From contig JADJXK010000002.1 in NCBI GenBank assembly GCA_016710325.1, forward strand, positions 4,526,001-4,590,000: DNA of 64,000 nucleotides, given 5' to 3'. The position numbers and the translations under genes are program-made. Every line of letters begins with the position of its first letter. The stretch's first letter is position 1. The notes below the pieces were generated by a model, which made no database searches, was not told the origin of the DNA, and saw only the letters and a list, made by a program, of their open reading frames with translations. Shown here piece by piece: positions 41,463-49,844 of the stretch. The DNA comes from Candidatus Leptofilum proximum (GTDB lineage Bacteria > Chloroflexota > Anaerolineae > Promineifilales > Promineifilaceae).

Positions 41463-43928
41463 ATGGACCTTAAAGAGCGTTTATCTCTAGAAGCTTTATC
41501 CCCCGAACAACTGTACCGCACCTGTGACCCCAATCAGTTTGAATTCGACACGACGGCCGATTTAGACCACGCCATTGCCATCATTGGCCAGGAGCGGGCT
41601 GTGGAAGCGATTCAATTTGGCATCACGATGAATCAACAAGGGTACAACTTGTTTGCCCTGGGGCCGAACGGGGTGGGGAAGTATACGGCCGTCTGCCGCT
41701 ACCTCGATCAACAGGCCAAGGACAAACCCGTGCCGCCCGACTGGTGTTATGTGCACAATTTTGCGGTGGAACACCATCCCACAGCCATCAGCCTGCCCGC
41801 CGGAACGGGCAGCCAGCTGGGCAGCGATATGGAAAATCTGCTGGACGAGTTGTTTACCGTCATTCCCGCCACCTTTGAAAGCGAGGAGTACCAGGCCCAG
41901 CGGCAGGCCATCCACGAACGTTTGCAGGCCCGGCAGGAAGAAGTGCTGGAAAAATTGAATGAATCGGCCAAACAGGACAACGTGGCTTTGCTCAAAACAC
42001 AGCAGGGGCTGGCCATTGCCTCCATGCGTCAGGGTGAAATTCTGAATCCAGATCAATTTAAAGAGCTCTCCGACGAAGAGCGAGAAGCGTACGAAAGCAG
42101 ACTGGAGAAGTACCAGGCAGAGCTCCAGCGGTTGACGCGGCAGGTGCCGCAGTGGAGCCGCGAGAGCCGCGAAGAGCTTAAGCAGCTCGACGAAGAAATG
42201 GCTACGCTGGCGGTGACGCCGCTTTTTGCCGAAGAGTTGAAGCAAAAGTATGCCGACTACCCGGAGGTGGTTGCTTACCTGGATGCCGTGAAGCAAGACG
42301 TCATTCAAAATGCCGATATGTTTCTCCGCTCGGATGGGGCCAACGCGGCGGCCCAGCAGAACGCCAACCCAATTGCCGCCATGATGCAGGCGCGCCAGCA
42401 GCTGACGCGTGAGTCGCCGTTTTTCAACCGCTATGAGGTGAACTTGCTGGTCGACAACAGCCAGACCACCGGTGCGCCGGTGATTTATGCCGATCATCCG
42501 ACGTTTGCCAATTTGATCGGCCGTATTGAGCACAAGGCGCAAATGGGGGCACTGTTCACCGACTTCACCATGATCAAGCCGGGGGCACTGCACCGGGCCA
42601 ACGGCGGCTACCTCATTATGGATGCGCGTAAAGTGCTGCTAAACATGCAAAGCTGGGAAAGTCTCAAGCGGGCGCTAAAAGCTGGTGAAGTTAACATTGA
42701 GCCGCTGGAGCATTCGTTGGGGCTCATCAGCACCGTGACGCTGGAGCCGGAACCGATTCCCCTGGATGTAAAGGTGGTTTTGCTGGGCGAGCGGACGCTG
42801 TATTACCTGCTTTACCAGCTCGATCCTGACTTTGGCGAGCTGTTTAAAGTGGCGGCCGATTTTGAAGAAGACATGGTGCGTACCAGGGATAACAACGGGA
42901 TTTATGCCCGGTTTATCAGCTCGCTGGTGCACCGCGAAGAGCTGCATCCGTTTGATCGCCAGGCCGTGGCCCGGATCATCGAGTACAGCTCGCGGCTGGC
43001 GGGGGATGCCGAGCGGCTGTCTACGCACATGCAGCCCATGGCCGACCTGATGCGTGAATCCAGCTATTGGGCCGGGCAAAACGGCCGTACCGTCGTGCAG
43101 CCGGAAGATGTGGAAAAAGCGGTGGAGGCGCAGCGCTATCGCAACGGCCGTTTGCGCGAACGCATGCAGGAAGCCATCCTGCGCGACACAGTGCTCATCG
43201 ACACGACAGGGAAAACCGTGGGGCAGATCAACGCCCTGTCAGTGATTGCCGTGGGGCAGCACGCCTTTGGCCGCCCCAGCCGCATCACCGCCCGGGTGCG
43301 CCTGGGCAAGGGCGAGGTCATCGACATCGAGCGGCAGGTGGAGATGGGCGGGCCGATCCACTCCAAAGGGGTGATGATTTTGAGCGGCTTCTTGGGCGGA
43401 CGGTATGCCGGGAAACGGCCGCTTTCCCTCACCGCCTCCCTGGTCTTCGAGCAAAGTTACGCGGGGGTAGACGGCGACAGCGCCTCCTCGGCCGAGCTGT
43501 ACGCCCTGCTGTCGGCGATGGCCAACGCGCCAATCAAGCAGTCGTATGCCGTTACCGGGTCGGTGAACCAGCGCGGCCAGGTGCAGGCGATTGGCGGCGT
43601 CAACGAGAAGATCGAAGGCTTCTTCGACATTTGCCAGGAGCGTGGCCTGACGGGCGAGCAGGGGGTGCTCATCCCGGCCTCCAACGTGAAGAACCTGATG
43701 CTGCGCCACGACGTGGTAGCGGCCGTAGAAGCTGGGGAATTTAACGTCTACCCTGTAGAAACGATTGATCAGGGAATCGAAATTTTAACCGGCATTCCGG
43801 CAGGTGAAGCGGATGAAGACGGCCGTTTCCCCCCCAACACCATCAACCGCCGCGTGGCCGACTACCTGGAATCGCTGGCCGAAACCCAGCGCAGCTTCCA
43901 CCAAAACGGCCAGTCAGACAGCCAGTAG
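41463..43928 (+). CDS. Lon-like ATP-dependent protease (AAA_32/LonB-type)
   Basis: 821 residues from the ATG at 41463, preceded by AAGGA; a GTG at 41442 is less likely. Domains: N-terminal AAA_32 nucleotide-binding part with Gly-Pro-Asn-Gly-Val-Gly-Lys-Tyr-Thr near residue 74, a helical insertion (about 145-270) rich in Glu and Gln, a second AAA half with Gly-Gly-Tyr-Leu-Ile-Met-Asp near 388, and a C-terminal Lon protease domain. Asp-Gly-Asp-Ser-Ala-Ser-Ser-Ala near 675 holds the nucleophile serine and Gly-Gly-Val-Asn-Glu-Lys near 718 the lysine. The P-loop lysine is followed by Tyr before Thr, a variation from GK[ST]. It should degrade damaged proteins. Confidence 0.88.
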   Translation: MDLKERLSLEALSPEQLYRTCDPNQFEFDTTADLDHAIAIIGQERAVEAIQFGITMNQQGYNLFALGPNGVGKYTAVCRYLDQQAKDKPVPPDWCYVHNFAVEHHPTAISLPAGTGSQLGSDMENLLDELFTVIPATFESEEYQAQRQAIHERLQARQEEVLEKLNESAKQDNVALLKTQQGLAIASMRQGEILNPDQFKELSDEEREAYESRLEKYQAELQRLTRQVPQWSRESREELKQLDEEMATLAVTPLFAEELKQKYADYPEVVAYLDAVKQDVIQNADMFLRSDGANAAAQQNANPIAAMMQARQQLTRESPFFNRYEVNLLVDNSQTTGAPVIYADHPTFANLIGRIEHKAQMGALFTDFTMIKPGALHRANGGYLIMDARKVLLNMQSWESLKRALKAGEVNIEPLEHSLGLISTVTLEPEPIPLDVKVVLLGERTLYYLLYQLDPDFGELFKVAADFEEDMVRTRDNNGIYARFISSLVHREELHPFDRQAVARIIEYSSRLAGDAERLSTHMQPMADLMRESSYWAGQNGRTVVQPEDVEKAVEAQRYRNGRLRERMQEAILRDTVLIDTTGKTVGQINALSVIAVGQHAFGRPSRITARVRLGKGEVIDIERQVEMGGPIHSKGVMILSGFLGGRYAGKRPLSLTASLVFEQSYAGVDGDSASSAELYALLSAMANAPIKQSYAVTGSVNQRGQVQAIGGVNEKIEGFFDICQERGLTGEQGVLIPASNVKNLMLRHDVVAAVEAGEFNVYPVETIDQGIEILTGIPAGEADEDGRFPPNTINRRVADYLESLAETQRSFHQNGQSDSQ

Positions 43929-43954
43929 AGACGTTGCAATGCAACGTCTCTACT
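43924..43954. repeat. 31-bp palindrome between convergent genes
   Basis: AGTAGAGACGTTGCA (43924-43938) and its exact complement (43940-43954) with one central base. It contains the TAG stop of the Lon-like gene and ends 2 bp before the stop of the quinone oxidoreductase gene. GTAGAGACGT-type palindromes are, from memory, frequent dispersed repeats in several bacterial phyla. Here it may act as a bidirectional mRNA end. Confidence 0.75.
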
Positions 43955-43956
43955 GA

Positions 43957-45030
43957 TTAATACGGCGGCGGATCGCTGGCGGGGAAGGATTCCCAGCCCT
44001 GCTCGTCCACCGGATCTTCCGTGTCGATGGTTTCCTCCACCCGAGACGGTTTGTTCTCGTGCTGCGGCAGGAGGAGCAGCTTGCCTTTGGTGCGGCGCGC
44101 CTCAATGTAGGTGTGCGCTGCGGTTGCTTCGCTCAAAGGAAAGGTGCGGTCAATGCGTACCTCGATGGCGTCGCTGGCCATCCAGTCAAACAAGTCGTCG
44201 GCGCGCGCCTGGATCTCGTCGTTGGAGGCGGCGTAGTGGGCCAGGCTGGGGCGGGTGAGGAAAAGCGATCCTTTTTGGTTAAGGAGCTGCGGGTCGATGG
44301 GGTCAACCGGGCCGCTGGCCGCGCCGTAGAGCACCATCATGCCGCGTGGTTTCAGGCAGTTAAGCCCCTTCAGAAAGGTTGCCTGCCCCACGCCATCGTA
44401 CACGACGTTAACGCCTTTGCCCTGGGTGAGATCTTTTACGGCCGTTTCAAAATCCGTCTCGCTGTACAAAATGATGTCATCGGCGCCGTACTCCAAAGCG
44501 AGTTCCGCCTTTTCTTCCGTGGAGACGGTGCCAATGACCCGCGCGCCGCGCAGGCTGGCGATCTGCGCCAGCAGCAGACCCACGCCGCCCGCCGCCGCAT
44601 GGACCAGCACCACGTCCCCCGGCTGCACCTGGTAGGTGCTGTGGCAAAGGTAATGGGCGGTCATGCCTTGCAGCATCACCGCGGCCGCCAGCTCCGGCTT
44701 AACGTCTTCCGGCACTTGCACCAGCTTCCAGGCGGGCACAATGGCGTATTCGGCATACGCACCGATGTGCATGGCATAGGCGACGAACTCTCCGAGGGAA
44801 ACGGCCGTTACCCCCTCGCCCACCGCATCCACCACACCGCTGGCTTCCATGCCCGGCGTAATAGGCAGGGTTTGCCGGTACTGGCCGCTGCGATGATACG
44901 TGTCGATGTAATTCACCCCGGCCGCCAAAATTTTGACGCGCACCTCACCGGGGCCAGGTACTGGTTGGGGAATCTCTTCATACAGGAGGGCGTGTGGATC
45001 GCCCGTTTGTCGAATGCGAATTGCTTTCAC
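43957..45030 (-). CDS. Quinone oxidoreductase-family protein with C-terminal acidic tail
   Basis: About 357 residues from a GTG at 45030 that follows AGGAGACAATCAG; the frame open to 45099 is not needed. It is a zinc-free MDR of the QOR (NADPH:quinone reductase) type: Ala-Gly-Val-Asn-Tyr-Ile-Asp-Thr-Tyr near 40, Gly-Met-Glu-Ala-Ser-Gly near 61, and NADPH-binding Ala-Ala-Ala-Gly-Gly-Val-Gly near 145. After the usual end near residue 325 there is a tail with Asp-Glu-Gln-Gly-Trp-Glu-Ser-Phe-Pro-Ala-Ser-Asp-Pro-Pro, a short motif I recall at the ends of unrelated bacterial proteins. The gene is transcribed alone. Confidence 0.85.
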   Translation of the reverse strand: MKAIRIRQTGDPHALLYEEIPQPVPGPGEVRVKILAAGVNYIDTYHRSGQYRQTLPITPGMEASGVVDAVGEGVTAVSLGEFVAYAMHIGAYAEYAIVPAWKLVQVPEDVKPELAAAVMLQGMTAHYLCHSTYQVQPGDVVLVHAAAGGVGLLLAQIASLRGARVIGTVSTEEKAELALEYGADDIILYSETDFETAVKDLTQGKGVNVVYDGVGQATFLKGLNCLKPRGMMVLYGAASGPVDPIDPQLLNQKGSLFLTRPSLAHYAASNDEIQARADDLFDWMASDAIEVRIDRTFPLSEATAAHTYIEARRTKGKLLLLPQHENKPSRVEETIDTEDPVDEQGWESFPASDPPPY

Positions 45031-45349
45031 CTGATTGTCTCCTTGAAAAAATGGCCCACAGACATTCCCGTTTGCGCCAAAAACGTCACGCTTGCCCACC
45101 GGGGAACCTGTGGTTGTTCATGGATGATGGTTACCTATATATACAGAACCAAAGGGCGAATTGTACACGCATACCTGTAAAAAACGTGACTCAGCCGAAA
45201 AAAACGAATTTTGTGTGCCTCAAAAACAAGTTTCACAGAGTTACGCAGAGAAGACACAGAAATTCACAGAGAGACAGAGGAGAATCCTTTGCCTGATTTT
45301 TTCTGACAACTTCTATCTTGTTTATTGTGCTGAGCCAGGCCTGGGCGGC
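45031..45349. other. 319-bp intergenic region
   Basis: It lies between two minus-strand genes. The QOR-proximal part contains CCTATATATACAG (45133-45145), a likely promoter. At 45229-45290 there is a repetitive stretch of CACAGAG/ACACAGA units (TTTCACAGAG, ACGCAGAG, GACACAGA, TTCACAGAGAGACAGAG). No gene is visible. Confidence 0.55.
45229..45290. repeat. CACAGAG-type degenerate direct repeats
   Basis: Several imperfect (T)CACAGAG/(G)ACACAGA units in tandem. A related family, built on CACAGAT and ATCTGTGT, occurs at 53340-53560 and 58530-58612, and a short piece at 41230-41250. Confidence 0.6.
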
Positions 45350-46699
45350 CTAATCGGACGCAAACTTTCGGGCCAGCGCTGGCAGCAGTTCAGCGTAGGC
45401 GGGGTGCACATTCTGCGAGCGGGCCAGCACCTGCCAGGTGGCCCCGGCCTCCATCAGCGCCAGGATGATGTGGACCAGTTCGGCCGACTGCGGCCCCACG
45501 AGGGTGGCGCCCAGGATCTGGTCGGTTTTGGTGTTGATGACCAGCCGGTAGAAGCCGTTGTCATGGCCGGTGTTAAAGGCCCGGGTTGACTCGCTCAGAG
45601 GAACAGTTTCGGCGCGGGCGGGCAGCCCTTGTTCCTGGGCCTGGGCCAGCGTCCGCCCCACGCGGCCTACCTGTGGTTCGGTGAAAAAGGCATAGGCCAG
45701 CACGCGATCGTTTTGGTGACGGCCGTTCCCCCGCAAAACCGCCAGCAATCGACGATGATCTTCTCGCGAGACGTGGGTAAAAGCAGGCTGCCCGGTGACA
45801 TCGCCAATGGCGTACACGCCGTCGGCGCTGGTACGGAACTGGTCATCTACCTGGATATGGTTTTTGTCGTCCAGCTGAATGCCGCGCTCGCGAGCGGCCA
45901 GGGCATTCACGTTGGGGCGGCGGCCCGTGGCTACCAGCAGCGCATTGCCAATGAGCGGATCCACCAGCGTGTTCACCGACAGCAAAAACAGCCGGTTCAC
46001 GTGTTCAACCTTGCTGACCGTGCTGCTGAGGTGGAAACAAACGCCATCGGCCTCCAGCGCCTGCTGCAAGGCCTGGCTTACGTCTGGCTCTTCATCAGCA
46101 ACAAGCCGGTCTTCTTTCTCCACAACGTGAACCTGGCTGCCCAGCCGCTGCATCGCCTGGGCCAGCTCCAGCCCGGTGTAGCCCCCGCCCAAAACGATCA
46201 GCTTGTTGGGCCGGGTCTGTAAGTTCCAGAAATTCTGGTACGTGAGAAAAGGGGTGTCGGCCAGGCCGGGGATGGGCGGCACCAGCGGCGACTTGCCCGT
46301 GTTGATGATGATGGTTTCGGCTGCGACGGTACGGCCGTTGCTGGCCACGGTACGGTCACCCACCAGCGCCGCTTCGCCGTGGACGAGCTGTACCCCAGAA
46401 GATTCTAACCCGTCAGCCACCATTTGCGGCTTGATGCTCTGGCGCACCCGCGCCATGACAGCGGGAAAATCAACCTGGACCTCGGTCTGAATACCCAGCC
46501 TGGCGGCCCGCCGGGCAGCTGTGGCCGCGTGGGCCGAGGCCAGCAGGGTTTTAGAAGGGATGCAGCCGGTGTTGGTGCAGGTGCCGCCCCACTCTGCCCG
46601 CTCAAAGAGGACAACTTTACGGCCGTCTTCTGCCAATCGCTCCGCCAGAGGCACGCCCCCCTGCCCACTGCCGATGATGACAAAATCTGCCTTTTCCAT
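45350..46699 (-). CDS. FAD-dependent pyridine nucleotide-disulfide oxidoreductase
   Basis: About 449 residues from the ATG at 46699, behind GGAG. The N-terminal Ile-Gly-Ser-Gly-Gln-Gly-Gly binds FAD; the redox-active disulfide is in Gly-Gly-Thr-Cys-Thr-Asn-Thr-Gly-Cys-Ile-Pro-Ser-Lys near 40-50; the NAD(P) fold has Leu-Gly-Gly-Gly-Tyr-Thr-Gly-Leu-Glu near 172; and Tyr-Ala-Ile-Gly-Asp-Val near 300 is the second FAD motif. The C-terminal dimerisation domain lacks the His-Pro-Thr base typical of lipoamide dehydrogenase but has Asn-Val-His-Pro-Ala-Tyr, closer to mercuric reductase-like members. The substrate disulfide is unknown. Confidence 0.85.
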   Translation of the reverse strand: MEKADFVIIGSGQGGVPLAERLAEDGRKVVLFERAEWGGTCTNTGCIPSKTLLASAHAATAARRAARLGIQTEVQVDFPAVMARVRQSIKPQMVADGLESSGVQLVHGEAALVGDRTVASNGRTVAAETIIINTGKSPLVPPIPGLADTPFLTYQNFWNLQTRPNKLIVLGGGYTGLELAQAMQRLGSQVHVVEKEDRLVADEEPDVSQALQQALEADGVCFHLSSTVSKVEHVNRLFLLSVNTLVDPLIGNALLVATGRRPNVNALAARERGIQLDDKNHIQVDDQFRTSADGVYAIGDVTGQPAFTHVSREDHRRLLAVLRGNGRHQNDRVLAYAFFTEPQVGRVGRTLAQAQEQGLPARAETVPLSESTRAFNTGHDNGFYRLVINTKTDQILGATLVGPQSAELVHIILALMEAGATWQVLARSQNVHPAYAELLPALARKFASD

Positions 46700-46703
46700 G
46701 AGT

Positions 46704-47099
46704 TTACTCCGCAACCTGCTCTTCAAAGCCGCAAATCAGGCCATCTTCAAATTCAAAGATCACCTGGCGGCTGCGTGTTACATCAATCCCGGCCACACCG
46801 CCGATGTCATCGCGCACGGTTTTTTGCTCGATGGTAAACCGGCACAGTACGTCGCCCGCGCGGGAGGAGCAGGAGACGTTGGTAAATTCATAGGCTTCAA
46901 CCGGCGCACCGGCTACCGAAACCAGGCCCATCGTCACATCGTTCTGGCGGGCTTCACACACCAGTTTCTGCGCCGTTTCCAGGTCGCGGTTGTTGAGGGC
47001 GTCCAGGTAGGCAACGGCCGTACCCGGATCTCCGTTGGCACAGCTGGCCACGCCAAATAATAACAGGCTCATAAATAGCAATAACAAAAACTTTTTCAT
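46704..47099 (-). CDS. Small lipoprotein, function unknown
   Basis: 131 residues. A short signal peptide with Lys-Lys and a hydrophobic core ends in the lipobox Gly-Val-Ala-Ser-Cys, with lipid on Cys20. The mature domain resembles DUF4878/NTF2-like lipoproteins (Ala-Val-Ala-Tyr-Leu-Asp-Ala-Leu-Asn-Asn-Arg-Asp) and carries several cysteines. It is coupled in a minus-strand unit between the SdhB-like gene (13-bp gap) and the oxidoreductase gene (4-bp gap). Confidence 0.7.
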   Translation of the reverse strand: MKKFLLLLFMSLLLFGVASCANGDPGTAVAYLDALNNRDLETAQKLVCEARQNDVTMGLVSVAGAPVEAYEFTNVSCSSRAGDVLCRFTIEQKTVRDDIGGVAGIDVTRSRQVIFEFEDGLICGFEEQVAE

Positions 47100-47112
47100 T
47101 CTTTAAAACACC

Positions 47113-47838
47113 TCATATTTTCTCATTCACCAGCGCCATTTTGACCTCGGCAATGGCCTGGGTTACTTTGATGTCTCGTGGGCAGGCGTTGGTGCAGTTG
47201 TAGTTCGTGCGGCAGCGCCAGGCGCCATAACCATCGTTGAGCACGTTCAGCCGCCGCGCCCCCGCCTCGTCGCGGCTGTCGAAGATGAAGCGGTGGGCCT
47301 GCACAATAGCCGCCGGACCGACGTAACGGCCGTTCCCCCAGAAAATTGGGCACGAGGTGGTGCAGGCGGCGCATAAAATGCACTTCGTAGTGTCGTCAAA
47401 CCGGGCCCGCTGTTCGGGTGATTGCAGGCGTTCACGGCCGTTTTCCGGCGGGGGCGAATTGTTGATGAAGTGGGGCATCACCTGCCGGTTGTGCGCGTAA
47501 AACGTCGTCATGTCCACTACCAGATCCTTAATGACCGGGAGTCCAGCAATGGGTTCAATCTGCAAGTCGATTTCGCTGCTGCCCTTGTTGGTGATATGCA
47601 AGATTACCGTGGCGCAGGCCAGGCGGTTACGGCCGTTGATGCGCATGGCATCGGAACCACATACGCCGTGGCCACAGGAGCGGCGCAGCGTCAGCGTGCC
47701 GTCGTGCTCCCACTTCACACGATGCAGAACATCTAAAACTGAATCGGAAGACTTAACATTTTCTACCGTGTATTCGCCCCACCAGGGAACGGTGTCTTGT
47801 TCCGGGTTGAAGCGGCGAATACGGAGGTTGGCTCTCAC
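47113..47838 (-). CDS. sdhB: Succinate dehydrogenase/fumarate reductase iron-sulfur subunit
   Basis: 241 residues with all three clusters in order: plant-type [2Fe-2S] in Cys-Gly-His-Gly-Val-Cys-Gly-Ser-Asp...Leu-Ala-Cys (about 55-75), [4Fe-4S] in Cys-Ile-Leu-Cys-Ala-Ala-Cys...Cys-Pro near 152, and [3Fe-4S] in Cys-Arg-Thr-Asn-Tyr-Asn-Cys-Thr-Asn-Ala-Cys-Pro near 208. It passes electrons between the flavoprotein and quinone. No flavoprotein or membrane-anchor subunit gene is next to it, which is unusual; they may lie elsewhere. It overlaps the universal stress protein gene by 4 bp. Confidence 0.9.
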   Translation of the reverse strand: MRANLRIRRFNPEQDTVPWWGEYTVENVKSSDSVLDVLHRVKWEHDGTLTLRRSCGHGVCGSDAMRINGRNRLACATVILHITNKGSSEIDLQIEPIAGLPVIKDLVVDMTTFYAHNRQVMPHFINNSPPPENGRERLQSPEQRARFDDTTKCILCAACTTSCPIFWGNGRYVGPAAIVQAHRFIFDSRDEAGARRLNVLNDGYGAWRCRTNYNCTNACPRDIKVTQAIAEVKMALVNEKI

Positions 47839-48416
47839 GCACCGTCCTCCTCGCGCACGGGCAGCAGCATCACGGGGATGCTGACGTTTTGCAGCACATT
47901 TTGGGCCACGCTGCCATGCAGGAGCTTGCTGAGACCGGAACGGCCGTGTGTGGCCATAGCAATCAGGTCAACCGCTTCCTCGTTAACGTACTCTACAATC
48001 TCATCGGCCGGATCATCGCCAAAACGCACCTCGATGAAGGCATCGTACCCGGCGTGGCGCAGCGGCCACAGCACGTTGTCGTGCAGTTCGTCCGCCAGGG
48101 CATCCTTCAAACCGTCCTCGGCCTGGTCTTCCGTCACGTGGTGTTCCGGCGACCCCGCCTCGATGGCTGGCTCGGTGGCCCGGGGCGGCTGGGTCAGCAG
48201 CATGTTCATGCCAAAGCCGGTCACGGTGCCCGGTGTAGCGGCATAGTCGTAGGTGGTAGCCTGCGGCGGTGGGGGCAGCAGGGAGACAGGTGGTTTGCCC
48301 ACACGCAGTACCACCAGTTCATTCTCCTGCGCTGGCCAGAATCGCACCACGTAGGGAATAATCTGCTGGCTAAATGCACTTCCATCCAACGGAACCAGAA
48401 GCTTGTTCTTTTTCAT
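47835..48416 (-). CDS. Universal stress protein (UspA family)
   Basis: 193 residues. The N-terminal Leu-Leu-Val-Pro-Leu-Asp-Gly-Ser and C-terminal ATP-binding motif Thr-His-Gly-Arg-Ser-Gly-Leu-Ser-Lys-Leu-Leu-His-Gly-Ser-Val near 160 (Gly-x2-Gly-x9-Gly-Ser) are typical. A longer middle insert (about 45-95, Pro-rich then acidic) is more than the usual 140-150 residues. UspA proteins help survival in stress. Good ribosome site (GAAGGAG). First gene overlapping sdhB by 4 bp. Confidence 0.87.
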   Translation of the reverse strand: MKKNKLLVPLDGSAFSQQIIPYVVRFWPAQENELVVLRVGKPPVSLLPPPPQATTYDYAATPGTVTGFGMNMLLTQPPRATEPAIEAGSPEHHVTEDQAEDGLKDALADELHDNVLWPLRHAGYDAFIEVRFGDDPADEIVEYVNEEAVDLIAMATHGRSGLSKLLHGSVAQNVLQNVSIPVMLLPVREEDGA

Positions 48417-48431
48417 CTTTAATTTCTCCTT

Positions 48432-48674
48432 CTAAAACTGTTCCAAAAAGCGTTTTGCGTCGTATTCCCACTCACGGGTTTGAATGTCAATATCGGTGCC
48501 GCCCTCGACGGGTTCGGCCTCAACCCGCACAAAACCACCACCGCCACTAAATTCAATAGCGCGCGGCCCCTGGGGAATGACGCTTAGGCCAGTGCCCTTT
48601 GGGCCAAAAAAAGCCGTGGCCCGGGCCAGCACTTCTTGCGGACTTTGTTTGGTTTGGGTTCCTAGTCTTAACAT
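48432..48674 (-). CDS. Conserved small protein, function unknown
   Basis: 80 residues with a glycine run and alternating strands (Gly-Gly-Gly-Gly-Phe-Val-Arg-Val-Glu-Ala-Glu-Pro-Val) suggesting a small beta fold, perhaps SRPBCC-like. It is 15 bp upstream of the UspA gene, the first in a five-gene minus-strand unit (small protein, UspA, SdhB, lipoprotein, oxidoreductase). Confidence 0.55.
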   Translation of the reverse strand: MLRLGTQTKQSPQEVLARATAFFGPKGTGLSVIPQGPRAIEFSGGGGFVRVEAEPVEGGTDIDIQTREWEYDAKRFLEQF

Positions 48675-48885
48675 TGCCTTTTATCCTTTGCCGTGCCCTG
48701 AAACGGGCTTGCTCTCGCTGTACCACCGCCAGCGGGCACAGTCAACCACTTTCAACGTACCGGAACTGTCTGGTTATTTTCAATCTACCAAAGGCACAAA
48801 ATAAGATACGCGATACGATATAGATGGGTAGAAAAGCGGGCGGGGGAAATCTATCCTTATCTATGTCTGGCGTTATACAGCTATC

Positions 48886-49780
48886 TATAGAACCTTTGGT
48901 GCTAGTTCATAAACTGAACTCAGCAATTGATAAATGAACGAAACCATCATCGGCAGGCCGTAAACCATGCCACTGAACCAGGATATTAAACAAGGCCATT
49001 GTGTATCCAACCCGGCTCTTAAAATAGTCCCAAACACGATGCCCCACTTTCTTGAAATGACACACAACGGTCAACATCGACAAGACAGTTTCAATCATCA
49101 TGCGGTCATTCCAGGTGCCTTTGGCGCACACCTTCAAATTGGGCGGATGCCAGCCCGATTTGGCAAAATGGGGGTCGGCAAAGACCAACATGTCTTCAGC
49201 GACTGCCTCGACCAGGTGCTGAAAAGCACTGCCGTCGTAAACGTTGGCTGTGTCCACATCCCAACCAACAACTAAGCCGAGATGATTCAACAGCAAACAG
49301 AGCTTTCCACCGACAATCCAGCGCTGGTTGGAGAGGCCTTTCTTACCAATCTGCTTAGAACTTCGTCCTTGGCGACGAGGATGAATCAGTTCGATGCCGT
49401 AACTATCAATGACGCCAATCAGACTGGGGTCAGCCATAAAGCAGTCAACCCAGTGGCGATGGGAATTGAACAAACGAAACAAGCGCGTGCGATGCGGCAG
49501 CTGAGGAAAGAAATGCAGCCAGTTGTTTATCAACCAGCGATAAAAGGCTCGATTGCCACGCCCTTTAAGAGCAAAGAGCAAGGCAAGGGTGACTACTTCA
49601 CTGGGAAAAAGCGTTGCTTGGGAATGTTTGGTCGCATTAAGCATCTTGTCATCCACTTGGCAGAACAATTCGATGATAAAATCTTCGATAGGCATTGGAT
49701 TCTCCTTTCTGGTTTTGGTTTGTTACCCTCAGAATAGGAGAATCCGGTGCTCAACTCAAACTAGCACCATTAGTTATAGA
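48886..49780 (-). mobile_element. IS element (IS982-like), 883 bp with 6-bp target duplication
   Basis: The element proper spans 48892-49774. Ends share GGTGCTAGTT (48898-48907, and its complement at 49759-49768) within imperfect terminal inverted repeats starting AC. Direct repeats of TATAGA flank it at 48886-48891 and 49775-49780. It carries one transposase gene on the minus strand and has no ACGGCCGT octamer. Family assignment rests on protein resemblance. Confidence 0.75.
48907..49695 (-). CDS. IS982-like DDE transposase
   Basis: 262 residues. Candidate catalytic acids are Asp in Val-Ile-Asp-Ser-Tyr-Gly near 97, Asp in Val-Phe-Ala-Asp-Pro-His-Phe near 176, and Glu in Met-Met-Ile-Glu-Thr-Val-Leu-Ser-Met-Leu near 202, a DDE arrangement. 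The tail Met-Ala-Leu-Phe-Asn-Ile-Leu is common in the IS982/IS5-related group. The frame is intact, so it could still be active. The TGA stop lies inside the left terminal repeat. IS4/IS5 relatives are the alternative. Confidence 0.72.
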   Translation of the reverse strand: MPIEDFIIELFCQVDDKMLNATKHSQATLFPSEVVTLALLFALKGRGNRAFYRWLINNWLHFFPQLPHRTRLFRLFNSHRHWVDCFMADPSLIGVIDSYGIELIHPRRQGRSSKQIGKKGLSNQRWIVGGKLCLLLNHLGLVVGWDVDTANVYDGSAFQHLVEAVAEDMLVFADPHFAKSGWHPPNLKVCAKGTWNDRMMIETVLSMLTVVCHFKKVGHRVWDYFKSRVGYTMALFNILVQWHGLRPADDGFVHLSIAEFSL

Positions 49781-49844
49781 GGCCCAGGCTGATTTTTGCT
49801 ACGTTGTCTGCATAATCGGTTAATGGAATGTGAGGTGATAAGGG

